Positions 21,401 to 31,600 of a DNA stretch of 64,000 nt are shown here, piece by piece (position 1 is the stretch's first letter; every line of letters begins with the position of its first letter). The stretch lies in NCBI RefSeq assembly GCF_021869535.1, contig NW_026262734.1:106241088-106305087 (forward strand), read 5' to 3'. This DNA comes from Mytilus californianus (taxonomy: Eukaryota; Mollusca; Bivalvia; Mytilida; Mytilidae). The translations under genes were made by a program, and so were the position numbers. The notes beneath the pieces are model-generated. The model had not been told where the DNA came from. It saw only the letters and a program-made list of their open reading frames with translations, and made no database searches.

Positions 21401-22152
21401 CATTTAACAGTGTATCACCCCAGCTGGAAAACACAGGATACTAAACAAAGGTAAAATTATGTCTGTTTATCTGGATTATAATTCCTGCAGGAGACAGTAA
21501 ACTGAATAATAATGGTAAAGGTCACAATACAGGATGCTAAACCTAATTAAAGTTCAGTTGGCTTACCTTGATAATTTCTTCAAGACAAGGTACTCAACTT
21601 AGATGAAATAAATGTAATGATTGAGGCACAGGACATAATACTAAACTAAGGAAAAATCATGCTACTTTCATGTATGATAAATTCTACTGGGGTATCAAAA
21701 TGTGGTAAATTTTATACTTAAATATAGGCGAAAGATACGAACAGGTTATTCAAACTCATAAATAATCTAGATATTAAGTTCTTCATAGGCACAGAACAGG
21801 ATAATAAACTGAGGTGAATACTATGCTTTCAACAATTTGGTTTCCTAAAAAAGGAAAATTGTAAATTGTGGCAGATTAAAACTGATTTATTGTGACTCCT
21901 AGGCATCACTTATGCGATTATACTTCTTGACTGTGTCATCATCATCTGTGTCACATTTTGCTAATCTCAAACTCTTTGAAAACATCCTGACAGTATTCCA
22001 CTAACCTTGCATAGCTTCTTCTTCACTACATAAAGTTGTGCACCTGCTATTGCTGATCTGAATGTTTCTGTCATGTATTTTTGTAACACAGTTCTTTATG
22101 TTATCATTTCAGACAAACATACCATTCACTTATTGAGACATTCAACTCATGA
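472..22152 (+). CDS. MMS22L: MMS22L-like protein, C-terminal ten exons (5' part outside window)
   Basis: Coding exons are 472-598, 1053-1223, 2256-2378, 2929-3024, 3894-3935, 9809-9943, 10328-10386, 19750-19884, 21160-21351 and 22113-22152 (stop TGA). All introns are GT-AG and every phase matches, giving 372 residues. The call rests on collinear similarity to the C-terminal region of vertebrate MMS22L: an exon-3 stretch with INTMIVPHTLF, exon 4 with IVTIYLVKFW, exons 5-6 with HPIVMSLKG, and exon 8 with CQTILQQMV. In vertebrates MMS22L pairs with TONSL on post-replicative chromatin and promotes RAD51 loading at stalled forks; that role is carried over by homology. The protein is a helical scaffold with no catalytic motif. 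The first exon enters in phase 2, so upstream exons must exist. The large introns 3936-9808 and 10387-19749 are packed with transposons. Similarity is moderate, so a search should confirm the family. Confidence 0.78.
1525..1735 (+). repeat. Interspersed repeat, family Rep1
   Basis: The pattern 'gaaagatacc agaggg / actcataagt cgaaaataaa / ctgacaac gccatgg / aaaaaagaaaaa / acacaacat' recurs across the window: 1525-1735, 24020-24190, 40250-40380, 48985-49140 and 61035-61205 on the + strand, and 25395-25525 inverted. Shorter pieces lie near 21726-21770 and 48090-48135. It has no conserved frame. It is a short interspersed element or the end of a larger one. Confidence 0.65.
2005..2090. repeat. 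Low-complexity GGTTA/TTAGGG-like stretch
   Basis: Degenerate runs such as aagggtcaggtt and ttagggttag sit inside an MMS22L intron. They are too short and irregular to be a telomeric insertion. Confidence 0.35.
2724..2928 (+). repeat. 41-bp tandem array carrying duplicated 3' splice sites
   Basis: Five 41-bp units start at 2724, 2765, 2806, 2847 and 2888. They are followed at 2929 by a partial sixth unit, which is the real 5' end of an MMS22L exon. Each unit begins with the first ~24 exon bases (tttgttagtggattagccaa) and ends with a pyrimidine-rich acceptor, ttgttattttag. A further acceptor, ttatttcag, precedes unit 1. Only the last acceptor keeps the frame: entering at any earlier unit meets a stop about 18 codons in, because 41 is not a multiple of 3. 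Confidence 0.9.
4180..4310 (+). repeat. Interspersed repeat, two copies in window
   Basis: The text 'tttgaaagccaatgatgta ... gacctaaaaataatagcc ... ccttgcctgagtaagtttga' recurs in diverged form at about 59745-59890 on the same strand. No coding capacity was seen. Confidence 0.55.
5167..5206. repeat. Perfect 14-bp-arm inverted repeat
   Basis: Arms aactcggccaatac and gtattggccgagtt are exact reverse complements around a 12-base T-rich loop. It lies just downstream of the 3' end of the LINE pseudogene and shares the GTATTGGCC core with the hairpin at 8053-8165 on the other side. Confidence 0.8.
5324..7375 (-). pseudogene. 5'-truncated LINE: reverse transcriptase C-terminal half plus RNase H (I-like clade)
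   Basis: An open frame of 591 codons (7375-5600) starts inside the reverse transcriptase palm. It has motif B-like GLPQGSVLAPTLFN (residues 41-54) and FADD (71-74), then thumb and connection. An RNase H domain follows: TDGSCLGNPGPCGAG (D377), LAELIAILMVLEY (E418), FSDSQSAV (D446) and TPGHANIAGNDEAD (H492, D499). The frame is stopped by one TGA at 5600-5602, yet stays open for about 90 more codons to TAA at 5324, including a zinc-knuckle-like CNCGAPETPHHFLLECPC. The endonuclease and the reverse transcriptase fingers are missing, which is typical 5' truncation at insertion. RNase H after reverse transcriptase points to the I/Nimb-type LINE group. It lies antisense in an MMS22L intron. Confidence 0.88.
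8053..8165. repeat. Imperfect hairpin, ~30-bp arms
   Basis: The arm at 8053-8082 (gtatttctgtattggcctta...) pairs with its near reverse complement at 8136-8165. The loop contains the shorter related pair cagtattggcc / ggaccaata. It could be the end of a fold-back element. Confidence 0.7.
8235..8460 (-). pseudogene. LINE reverse transcriptase thumb fragment
   Basis: The reverse strand reads YGAIVWDPYT, then NKLEKIQRQAAKSITRNYKS and REDG. This is the region just after the palm in Jockey/CR1-type reverse transcriptases (pattern YGA.VWDPY....KLE.IQR.AA..I). Flanking sequence is non-coding, so it is a dead fragment. Confidence 0.7.
9089..9345. repeat. Minisatellite, about four units of 63-67 bp
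   Basis: Units start at 9089, 9152, 9219 and 9286 with tagatcatt...gtagtct. Each carries aacagccagtagtcattgga near its end. Confidence 0.88.
10477..10553 (+). mobile_element. MITE X, left part (split by insertion)
   Basis: The left end ttaagtgccagtctttataa matches the left end of the unsplit copy at 35612-36000. It continues collinearly to about 10553, where the match breaks off and resumes at 16628. The ends of the family are imperfect inverted repeats beginning TTAAGTGCCA. Confidence 0.85.
10937..14449 (-). CDS. LINE ORF2: AP-type endonuclease and reverse transcriptase, intact frame
   Basis: The frame is open from the codon after a UAG (14452-14450) to the stop at 10937. The first ATG is at 14326 (1,129 residues), but the upstream 41 codons carry the conserved endonuclease start LGVWNIRGWSAH, so translation must begin upstream. 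Residues from the ATG: endonuclease GDFNSR (110-115) and PDHS (215-218); reverse transcriptase GKSAGIDEIPSEIL (501-514), motif A FVDAKKAFD (628-636), motif B GVKQGCKMSP (686-695), motif C YADD (728-731). A C-terminal zinc motif CIYC...HFLLGC spans about 1053-1071. No RNase H was seen. The 3' side, near 10741-10760, shows short (ATTCTG)-type repeats read on the minus strand, as in CR1/L2-like LINEs; clade assignment is tentative. It lies antisense inside an MMS22L intron, and the lack of stops suggests a young copy. Confidence 0.9.
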   Translation of the reverse strand, partial: ELTLGVWNIRGWSAHQNDNSNFRCHVVNALNFDILCLCETFLRESDKINVEGYTCFQRNRDKVHVNSKRGSGGVAALVKNDLLKYYNVEILNSEVQDILWIKLSNENDIICLCVCYLPPENSIYNDSLVFYTKLLEQVYMYQNIGKLYICGDFNSRCGDAQDFIEGVDNVQIREIVDSISNRNGDLLIEFLVDCNMGMVNGRIGSQDFTHIKGTGKSVVDYVLTPHEQLNDVINFKVNTMSDLVTELSLVGYESIPDHSLLEWGIRVRTYMSEVEQNESGIGVNRVKGPRKFKLDGLSNEPFSSENMQNVLRDTIYRIEVALNRSKDVNKAFIELKYLLIKELELTCKELKPPVSNMRTNKCKRKPYWSDELQDSWNKTCDAERQWKRCKSIGKSKLRTRFMQSRKDFDKLNRKAKRNYQLEQQNKLQKLGEQNSSEFWKSIGKLGLANDRKSRQTFQIRSETGEIISDIDSVLEKWKIDYKKLYNSADMNGSYDDEFLKDIKSKLQNRNNLVHDNNIDTTELNRAIERDEVREAVFRAKQGKSAGIDEIPSEILRNDTCIDLLYKIIQFCFIEGHVPSEWLTSMISPIPKLDSLNPLEYRPISLISVPCKIYADILNKRLTNWLEQNDMLAEEQNGFRSNRSCLDHLYVLTTIIKNRKLRRKDSFVCFVDAKKAFDNVNRDMLWYKLMKIGINGTFLKAIQSLYDATQSAVKLGNNLTDIFPVQYGVKQGCKMSPTLYSIYVNDLADDIRSLNAGVDIGDLNVSILLYADDVALIAPNEQNLQKMLDCLKTWCRKWRMTLNKEKTKVIHFRNKNTARSTVEFNCGETSVNYISSYRYLGLHLNEFLDYKHTVREITKSASRALSALYAKFISCGGMTYDVFTKLYRSVVEPVLYYGSGIWGHTNWRDVQVIQNKACQLFLGSASNASNIAIQGDMGLKSTKSAEILETFRLFLRVSKTYDTRLTYKVHAWSKDCSRSWDKNCIKKAQILGIENVINDTFSIKHKLQEIKSKLYEKDKNEWVEKLFKDRNECNGNKLRMYREYKNVLEFSSYVKLVRNRQHRHVLSNFRSGCLPLAVETGRYTKPKIPLNERTCIYCTDNCVEDEKHFLLGCDFYADLRYDLMKKSGDICETFNDLDLQDKFIFLMSNDAIQPFLAKTLYHMFYRRRYCV
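14450..14596 (-). CDS. Short RGG-tailed ORF preceding LINE ORF2 (possible ORF1 remnant)
   Basis: ATG at 14596 opens 48 codons ending in an arginine/glycine tail (FRGRGGRGGRGY) and a UAG at 14452-14450. It is directly followed, in the same frame, by the endonuclease frame. An in-frame TAG lies eight codons before the ATG. RGG tails bind RNA, which suits a LINE ORF1 product, but the piece is very short and could be the 3' end of a decayed ORF1. Confidence 0.5.
   Translation of the reverse strand: MYLNRPDVYTGVREYDNVNGQRRPEREEWTPVQGRHFRGRGGRGGRGY
14640..16440. other. AT-rich interior without recognisable genes
   Basis: There are no frames of note. A segment of about 50 bases (gtgcagattt..gttttaaataaagaaatactt) occurs twice, near 15710-15755 and 15820-15865. 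It belongs to the inverted-terminal-repeat element or to the 5' side of the LINE. Confidence 0.5.
16628..16944 (+). mobile_element. MITE X, right part
   Basis: It resumes the MITE X sequence exactly where the left part stops and ends in cttaggcaaattggcacataa, the inverted counterpart of the left end. Left plus right is 394 bp, against 389 bp for the uninterrupted copy at 35612-36000. Confidence 0.85.
16945..18100. other. MMS22L intron, no recognisable element
   Basis: AT-rich sequence. Short frames on both strands show no family resemblance. Confidence 0.4.
18117..19225 (+). mobile_element. Helitron-like non-autonomous element with tandem core
   Basis: The 5' end tacgcccgtcaaatttttga forms a small hairpin and is mirrored at the 3' side by gacgggcgtatca (19185-19197), i.e. 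subterminal inverted repeats. A terminal stem tgcgc-tcatg-gcgca (19197-19211) follows. After the 5' end comes a TCCG/TCTG microsatellite (18165-18215), then about five ~160-bp tandem units, each starting catgtcgcgccgtatctcaa. Layout (subterminal inverted repeats, tandem core, 3' hairpin) fits Helentron-associated elements common in bivalves. No coding capacity. Confidence 0.75.
18588..18690 (+). mobile_element. SINE tail fragment inside the tandem core
   Basis: About 100 bases interrupt one tandem unit: 'gccgccacgaaatagccca ... agtggcgttaaaacacca' followed by (AATC)n. This is the usual 3' end style of molluscan SINEs. The interrupted tandem unit resumes after it. Confidence 0.65.
20061..20803. 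mobile_element. Fold-back MITE, ~190-bp inverted arms
   Basis: The left arm (20061-20250, ttcatataaaaat..aggagatgtggtatgattg) is the near reverse complement of the right arm (about 20620-20803). The centre holds no frame. Pieces of the same family lie at 23790-23835, 48455-48545, 54262-54320, 56425-56530 and 56705-56735. Confidence 0.85.
21320..21820 (+). repeat. Degenerate array copying an MMS22L exon end and its 5' splice site
   Basis: The true exon end (ggcacaggacaggatactaa actaag, with gtaaag after 21351) is echoed downstream. Copies lie near 21366 (agcagggtactaaactaggg taaac), 21420 (acaggatactaaacaaagg taaa), 21486, 21522, 21580, 21621 (ggcacaggacataatactaa) and 21779 (ggcacagaacaggataataa). 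Several retain a GTAAA-like donor. The units are too diverged for exact periodicity. Confidence 0.65.
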
Positions 22153-22640
22153 CTGATGTTTGGAAGATTGTTGATGCTTTGACAACAGAGATACATCTAG
22201 TATCTTACAATTATGTTGCTGATATTTCTTTCAAAAGGATGCCATAGAGACATCAGCATGCAATATAGTTATTTTAGAAAAACTCCAAAAGACTTCTTTC
22301 AGGGTGATTTGATTTGATATTGAACACAATTCAAACTCTGTAGTACTCGAATGATCCACATTGGAATTAACAATGTGATTAAAAAACATTCAATACCATA
22401 TAACATCTATGTTGGAAGTTTTTCCATTGTTCCTTCGAGCTGAACCTATATCATCCTTTATTACATTGTTGAATACTGTGATAAGAACAATAAAGGAGAA
22501 TGTCAAGCTTAATTTTATATGTACAATGAAAACAAAGATTCATAATACAAGTATACAAAATGTGACTGTTTGTCTTCTTTTATGCCAAATTTTTATGTAC
22601 GTCCATAAATAAATAAAAGTGTACTAGAGGAACTAGTGCC
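22153..22640 (+). other. MMS22L 3' UTR and polyadenylation signal
   Basis: An AT-rich stretch after the MMS22L stop contains AATAAATAAATAAAA-type signals at about 22605-22618. On the opposite strand it overlaps the end of the GH81 coding exon (stop 22593-22595) and its 3' UTR. Confidence 0.6.
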
Positions 22641-25600
22641 ACCCACTAGGTGTCGTGGTGATTGCTGTTTGACATAATTAGCAGCTTCTGTAGCATGGGC
22701 AGCATCATAAGGTGCCATAGCAACATAACAGAATGCTTTCCATCCCTGTAAAAACACAAATTCAAACATTTTATTAATGATGGTATATATTTATGGTATT
22801 TTAATAATTTGGTCCACAACACAGTGACATTAGCAATAGATCTAACTGATGTCCAGTATTCTGTCATTTACCTTGGATGGTTCTTGATGTTTTCTATCAT
22901 TATTAGTTCTTTCATCTAATTTCATTGTTTATAACAAACATATGTTTTTACAGTTATTTCTTAAGATATATTTTTTTTTCTGCTGAATTTAGTTAAGGAA
23001 AAGCACCTCTGTTTAAATCTCATGGAAATCAAACTTCAATCAAGTATATGAAATGTCAATGACACTGACAATTTCTGTAGATGTTCCATGGACAGTCAAA
23101 AGAGAGACAAAACGCCAATGGCAATATGAAATGTCAAGTCCAATAATATTGCCAAACAGAAAATCGAGGAACAGAAACACAGAACACTACAATTGAGCAA
23201 CACATGCCCATGAAAACCCGGGGCTATATAGCTAGTATCACCTGTTATTTTAATAAATATCACAAGTAAAAATAGGATAACAATTCGCATTCCGAAAATA
23301 GAAGGAAAGAGGATGAGATTGTGGTTAGGACAATTATAACATGTTGGTGGTCATCTGTGACACAGATTTTCGATAAGAGTCAAACAAGTCATGATGATGT
23401 CTGTAAAGCTTTTGAAGGGGGACTTCAAATCTTCCATTTATTAAAATTTTATTATGCCTTAGCAGATACACAATTACAGTGTTATTTCCCCTACTGTATT
23501 TAAATTCGGTTTTCAAATTTACCCTGGCATTGTAAATGGTTGAAGTTTTTTTAACTATCCATGAAGCTATATGAAATATGCTTTGAAGAACATCAGCAAC
23601 TATTAAAGTGTTAGAAAGCATTGTATCTATGCAGCAAGCTAATTAATTACATTTAGCTTGCTTTTATAAATTGATCATTCTTTGTGTTGTTTTATTGTAA
23701 GTTGCTCTTTTGCTGTCTATTTGTGGTGTACACCATTACCTACACATCTCTTTTTATTCATATTTGTTTGTGTATTGTCCTCTGTTTAAAAATATGGTGA
23801 TGTGGTATGATTGCCATTGAGAGAACTATCTATTGAAGACCTGTATTTTGATATTTATTCCATTTTATTTGTATTTAGTTAGGTGTCTTCTCATATTCAT
23901 TTATAGTGGAAATACTTGTGTTGTATGTGTAATCACATGTTGTATAAAATTATTTGGTGGCAAATAAGCAAAAGTGTACTCTATTATATACCACCAACTT
24001 AAGTCAATTTTATAGAAGATAGGCCAAAGATACCAAAGGGAAATTCAAACTCATAAGTCGAAAGTAAACTGACAACACCATGGCGAAAAAAGAAAAAAAA
24101 ACAAGAAGACGAACAACAGTATACAAAACAGCATAAAAAACTCAAGACTGAGCAACATGAACCCCACCAAAAACCAAGGTTGATCTCAGGTGTTAAACTC
24201 TCAAAATATATTGTATAGCAGTAAATAACAGATTGAGTCCACAAACTCCCTGACTTAAAGTGAGCACGGTAAAACAAAAAAACTTAGGAGGCTTGTATAG
24301 TCAGCGATGTACGTTTACTAAGTTTAACGGATAGTGTGTATATAAGACAGGATTATATGTTGAATGAGGGATACTTACTGAATTAAGTTGCCTACTTCCT
24401 CCTGTTAAATGGTAATCTTTTGCTGAGGTAGGATTGACTGCTTCAGTACAAGAATTAAGCACATGCTTAGCCCAATCCTGAAATAAATATGTTCTTTTTA
24501 CACATTAAGAAGGTGTACACGGTAATGTTCCAAACTTTAACACATCTCTTTTTGACAACAAAATTAAGATAAAAGTTTTATGTTTTCCTATATCCTTACA
24601 TTAAGAAAAATGTTTTTTATCAGTTAATAAGCAATTCATAATTGCTGACATGCATATCTTCTGTCTGGACTACGTAAGTTAGTAAGTAAACCTTATTATT
24701 ACTTTTCTGACTGCCAGATAATGAAATGCATAAATATGTTTATGTGTCACTTTAAATAGATAAATAAGAAATTTAGAAACTCCCACAGGCAAAGTTGATC
24801 TTAGTTGAATTTGGCTATTAAGGGCATTTTGGTCATGTAGCTCCTAGAGTTTCTACGTTTTAATACATCCCTGGCTTCAAGTGTGTAGGTTTAAGCGTTT
24901 CTGATTAAGGTACTATATCCAAAAAAGCACTTCGGACACACACAATAAATAAAGTGTATTTTACATTTCTTGCGTTGTGATCAAAATTAGCAAACCCTTC
25001 AAGCCTTACGAGACTCATCCTAGAAGATTAATCATAAGACTTTTATTGCAGGAAATAAAAAAATCATGACTTTCTGAAGAAAAAAAATGATAAAAAATGG
25101 TTTGCTCAAAATTTGTGTTACCGTCATGAGTTATTTAAATGATCCTGATTAGACGAAATTTTTTATGAACAAGTACTGACTAAAGCTTGGTTCCATGTTA
25201 TCATGGATGCACATAACAAAATAATGAACTTAAAGTCATTGACAGAATTATTGACTTTTCAGTTTATTCATGCAAATGAACAATAGAATTTAAAACAATA
25301 ATGATTTATATTTTATGGGTATGGGGTCTTACATTTATGGTCTAAATCAGTACGATGATAAGTTGAAGGAGAATGACATGTTGCATGGTTCGTGTTGCTT
25401 AGTCTTTAGTTTTCTATGTTGTGTCATCTGTACTATTATTTGTCTGTCTTTTTATTTTTGGCCATGGCGTTGTCAGTTTGTTTTCGATCTATGAGTTTGA
25501 CTGTCCCTCTGGTATCTTTCGTCCCTCTTTGACATACGTACATCTTGGACAGGTAAAGACGTTTATGCATTTCGCCTCTCTTACAAGCTGTTTCTTAATT

Positions 25601-28600
25601 TGAACTTACCTTATCCAACCAATATTTGGATACACTTGTTATAGGCATGACCTGTATTCCAATCAGACAAGCATGTCGCTGTGGGAACACGTTAGGATCA
25701 CATGGCCAGTTGAGTGTGTACAAATAGAAACTTTGTTCTCCGATCATACCGACAGCTCCAAATTTTTGTATTAGTGGTGGGAAATGGTTGTAGTTATGGT
25801 CCCTGACATGCCAATACTCTCTGACTGAAGCAATCTCCATAGCCAATAGCACCTGTCCAGTGTGTTTAAGACGAGAGTCGTTGTAGGCATCGCCCAAGGC
25901 AGCCAGAGCATGATAGCAATTTAAACCCTACAAATAAAAATGGATAGTTTCGTGTTGTTTTTAATGAAACACATGCATTTATTTCACACACAGTGACAAT
26001 CAAACCACGATACTCTTTGTATCATATCTCGGTTTCAATGTCAGACATTTTGAAATTTTACTCCTTGTGTCCTAGTCTAACTTCAGGACAAATATCTATG
26101 ATTATCAACGGTCCATTGCTTCGAAGTTATTATGGCAATTTTCTGATGTAAGGATTTTGCTTTTTAAATAGGGATTATTCAGTCTTATGCTCACAAACCT
26201 TTTATGGATTTGACTTTGCCAATGTTTGATCATAGGTTTATGCGATGAAGATTTGTCAAGAAACACTCCTCGTGCATGATGCCACAATTAATACCCTACA
26301 TCAATACTACTAGTGCAGGATCTAAACAGTTAACAGTGCGTCAATAATAAAAACTCTCAGTCAAAGTTAGCCTTGGACATGTTGGATTAATCGATTTTAA
26401 TGCCTACAAATGTTTTGTGCGTTTGGCTTGAAAAACAATTTGAATAATATAAGCATTTAATCACGAGAATTTAATAATATAAGCATAAATAATAGAAGTA
26501 TATAATCACGAGAGTTGAATAATAGAAGCATATAATCACAAAAGGAGTTGAATAATAGAAGCATATAATCACGAGAGTTAAATTTATAAACCTGCATCAA
26601 ATGAATAAAATATGTAAATATAATCCGTTGAATGAACGTTACTCTGCTGATACCTGGTCGTATCTTAAGTACATTTCCATATGGCGTTCAGAATATGTTG
26701 CTTGAGCCTCTACTAGAGAAATCTCACATATCAAATACATTTCTTTGATTATTTAATTATACTTACCTCAGATGAAGATTCTTCCTGTCTTATACCAGGA
26801 GCAATACCAGATGCCCACGAGAATCCAGTATATACGTCTTTATGTCTGGCAACAGGAAAATGTTTGTCTTTATAACTTAGATTACCAACATCCCGTGCCA
26901 AGGCGTAGATTCTGTGCTTATGCTCTTTAAAAATAGAAGACAGGAGAGGAGGTGAAAGTGCGAAGAGTTTTTGGTGATGGAATTTTCTTTAACAAAGTGT
27001 CTCGAATTCGCATACCGTATTTACTATAAGAATCTGCCAATCAATCAGACAACAAATGGTTAATAAAAAAAAATAAAGTGTGAATGTCTTAAACACAGAC
27101 TTTTATTGTTAATAATAAAAAAAATCTGCAAATTCACTTTTCGAATCAATTTCAATGAATTTATGTATTATCTAGTTAATAATAAAACATTATCAACACA
27201 TGCCATTCCCTTTTGGTATCAGATTAGCAAAAGAAATAATGTACGTGTTGTATGGTAAAAAATAAGTATGACAAAAATATCGAACTCTAAGGAAATTCAA
27301 AAAGGGGATTCCATAAAAACTGACATATTCATATCAAATTACTTAAGTTATGTACATTATTTTTCAGATTATTTAAAACAAACTTACGTTTTCCCCATGC
27401 CTGATCATGTCTAACATAGTAGGCTAATGCATATAGAAAGTATCCGATGTGGAAATGGTGGTCATTGTAGAAAGTGAATCCAAAGTCAGAAGCAAAGTCC
27501 AACGTACGACTATTTGTAGATCTCAGAAACATTCCTCCCCAAACACTATCGTATCTAAACTTCCACATTTCATACAAAGTATCTTAAAGAGTGATACATT
27601 TTGTTTAAGCTTGGTAAACAAACTATTCTTCCCGAATGGATGAAAAAATCAATGAATTAATCATGCATAGATTCTCAAGTGAAAATAATTTTGATGTACA
27701 GCTATTTTCATTCAGTTGTTGTTACTGTTTGTGAGTTTTTTTATATTCATTAATATCGCTTTAAATGCGTTTATCATTTAGTGGCTTCTAAACCCTTCCA
27801 AATATCTGATAGAATACATAGAACTTATTTCCCTTTCCTCGCGCAAATATATAAACTTTTCATCCTTTTCCATGGTGTATTTCTCATTCTTAAATTAAGA
27901 AAAGATCGAATGAATAACATGTGTTTGAACTGTGTATCACAAGCAAAGATTGCTAACACGATGCAAATATCTTGTGTAAGGAAGGAGTTACTCGTTCTTT
28001 TTTTATAAACCAATCTGTTTTTTAAACAAATAATTCTTTAAAACTGACATCGTCATGATTCATGTTTGTTATTTACATCATATTTGTTACATTAGGAGGA
28101 CAATATGCTTGCCCATGATTGCTAATCGTAACCACCTTCTTAATTTATATGAAAATTGATTACATACAGGACCTTGGCAGGAAAAAAAGAAGAAAAATAT
28201 CATTAACCTACAAAGTCACGTTCAGGTATACATGGTATATCGATGATGTCCTCGCACAAAATAGGTCACAACATTTTTGTCTATATGAAATGTATCTTTC
28301 CCATCAAACTTGAAGTAAAGGATACCAGATTCAGTAAGTCTTGTTTATACATTGAATAACATCTAGAAATTGACAATTAAAGTTAATAATTGATTTTTTG
28401 ATAAAAGAGATGCCATATTCCACAGCTTGCTACCCTATCAGTATTTTATTAACAGAGAGTTGGTGCCTACAAGAAAGCTATGCACAACGGATTCATGTTG
28501 ATAACGTTAAAGTCATCCCTTTGAAACTTTTACGGACACCAGAATGATGTAGTTGACCATTAAGGAACATTTGTGTCATAAATGATCATGTTTTCTCGAA

Positions 28601-31600
28601 TACAAAACTACAAGAATACATCATGTATGAAGTCCTAATTGAAAAAACGTAGATTCTTTGTAGATGTTGTTACATCAATTTTCTATCTAACCAATTAATA
28701 TCTTCATTCCGTTTTAAACAAAATAATAAAGAATAAATACATATTCTTATTCCAATTAAAACAGGTAGTTTTACCATCTATTCGAAGCCATTTCTCCAAA
28801 CAATTCTTTATGCTAGAGTCCAATTTCTGGTAATGGTTTGTATTAAAAGCACGTGATATACTAGCAAGTCTTGCCAACATGCCGATTTCTTTACCGCCCC
28901 CATAACTGTCTACTCTACCACATATCTGATCTAAAATGGTTTCAGATGCATCCTTCGCAATAGCATCCAGCATGTCCTGTAATAGTTTAATCTCATTTCA
29001 TTCGACTGTTACTCACTCATACCTTGCGTAAAAAAAGTCGTGTAATGTGAGGAAATATAACACCAAAGGTGCCATTTTAGTCATCGAAGGGTTTAATCTT
29101 TACCAAAGAAGATTCGTGTCATATTTTGCTGTTTATATATCAGTTTAAGTGCAAAATACTTGATTTGCATAAAGACATTTATCCTTTCAATTTCACCAAG
29201 TAATGTTTATTCTCCGAAAAAATGAAACATGCTATTGTTGTATGAATACCAAATAATTTTATTGTTTATTCTTTTTCATTTTTACCAATAGTCTTCACGC
29301 TATTGTTAAGGAAGCTATTGGAACCAATGTCTCAAACTTTAAAGTTGAAGTCGTGTCTTTGAAATTCTAATGATGACCCTCATGACTTAATTGAACTGTA
29401 CAGAATACATGTTAAAATAACCTCAGGTTTGTTCCATTCACCGTGGCCGTTCGCACCTCCTCTACGACTTGTCACCTAAGGCGATTTACCAACAGATTTT
29501 ACTCACCATGAGTATGAATACTGCGAGCACGGGGACTACCTATTCTTTCTGGGCACCTCAGTTATCCCGTTTTGTAAAGGGTTCTAACTGCTCAACTTTT
29601 AGTTTGCTAGTTTGTTATTTGAATTGATTTTACTCTTGTACTGCTTTTATTTTGACCATAATGTTAGTCTTGTTCGACTTGTGATTTCGCCCTTAAATAT
29701 CTTACTTTTTTAAATAATAAATAACAATGTTTCAATTTTTTCAATCAATTTCAAGCAAGCAAATATTTTGTAATAAGTCATTGCATTCATAAGGAAGGTT
29801 TGCATAACTATGCAATGTGTAAAGAAAGAACATGTTGAATGTTGGATAAAAAAGTTAAACAAGTTTTACCTTCAAAAGAAGTAAAAGAACAATCATTTAT
29901 AAAATATTTAAAATGCTATTTCTACGTGGAATGATAATATTGAAAGGTATTTTCGATTCAAATGCCTTTTTTCTATTCGCATTAATTATGATATGTATAT
30001 GGTTCATTCCTACATAGATCATTGAATTATCACTTTCGGCTTTAAGTAACAAAATTTTCATAATATTTCACCTTATTCTGTTGTGCATTTCTTTTTATCA
30101 TGTTCACAGCGGCATTTTCAGGTTCCATTGCAGCTCTAGGCATGTCCATTTCCATCAGCCAACTGCTACCAACATATCCTTCAAAGCCATATACTGTACT
30201 CTTCAAATGACTTGCATAATCTTTCTTTAGGATCAGTGCCTAAAACGTTAATTCTACTACATGCTATGGGTGATAATGGTTAAATCTGAATTTTATTTTA
30301 ACAAGGCAGTTAAGACTAACCTGCAACCTTATCATCAAGGTATCAGCTATAACAGAAATGGAATTCTCAACTAAAGACAAATGACTATTCCTGCCAATTA
30401 CTCATATTGTAATGAAATAGAAGACAACAGTGATGTAATTTTCTTTTAATAATTCACTAATTGCTGCTATAACACTAAAACATTACAATATGTCGTTTCC
30501 TGTTCCTTTTCTCGAATACTTGATAAAGTGTTGTTCCTCGCGTATGGAAATACTTACACAGCCCTTAATTCAAAATAAGTGGGTTCAAACGTTCCTGATA
30601 ATACTTCTTAAGAAAAGAGAATCGGACACACCAAATTTAAAGAGTGTTATTGTCATTTCATTGAAAAAAAACATTTTGTTTTTCTTTGTTGACATATTTG
30701 TTTGTTTTTATAGCGATTAAGATAATAACACAACGTTCACTGCTGTACCCCATTTTTGACATTTTTACCTATTATGTCTGTTTGTTTTGTTCACACATTG
30801 TTGTCCATAAAATAGAATTTTATACGACTGTCAAGTAGGAGATTTGGCTAGCTATAAAACCAGGTTTAATCAACCATTTTCTGCATAAGGAAATGCCTGT
30901 ACCAAGTCTGGAATATGACAGTTGTTTTTCAATTCGGTTGATGTGTTTAAGCTTTTGATTTTGCCATTTGAAAGGACTTTCCGTTTTGAATTTTCCTTGG
31001 AGTTCGGTTTTATTGTTATTTTATTTTTCATAGAATAAACCAAATAACTGTTCAATAAAAACGTATCATGTGATTGTTCGCACGCCCCTGTTTAAAAAAT
31101 GGTTTAGTCTTATATCGTTCCAAATAACAAGTCTGGTATTTTTGATGAGTTTCTTTTTCTAAATAAAATAAAATTAGGAAATAATCATCTTGCTGTCTAC
31201 AACGAAGCGAGGATACTATTCTGTAGTATACTTACATGATGAGGCATCGTTATCATCATTAATTCGCCCATAGATTTAACTGCATGTTGATTGTTTGGAT
31301 TCCAATCAAAGCTGACAAAGGTTTTATTGACCTCCTCGGAAACACAATAGCCCGCTGAGGGTTTGTATGAGTAAACGCCCAAATATTTATCTAAATCATT
31401 GTTATGTGTCGTATCTCCACGCGGGCCAGCACCAAGGTACGCCAGTTGAACGATGCCATTGTATTTTCCGCCACTTGTTGGAGTAAAGTTTATCGTACTT
31501 TGACCTTGATTGACATGTGGAGTAACTGGTTGTGAAAAATAAATCAAATACTTTCTTGTTTGGTTTGGAAGCTCATCGCCAGGTTCATTCAACTCCATAA

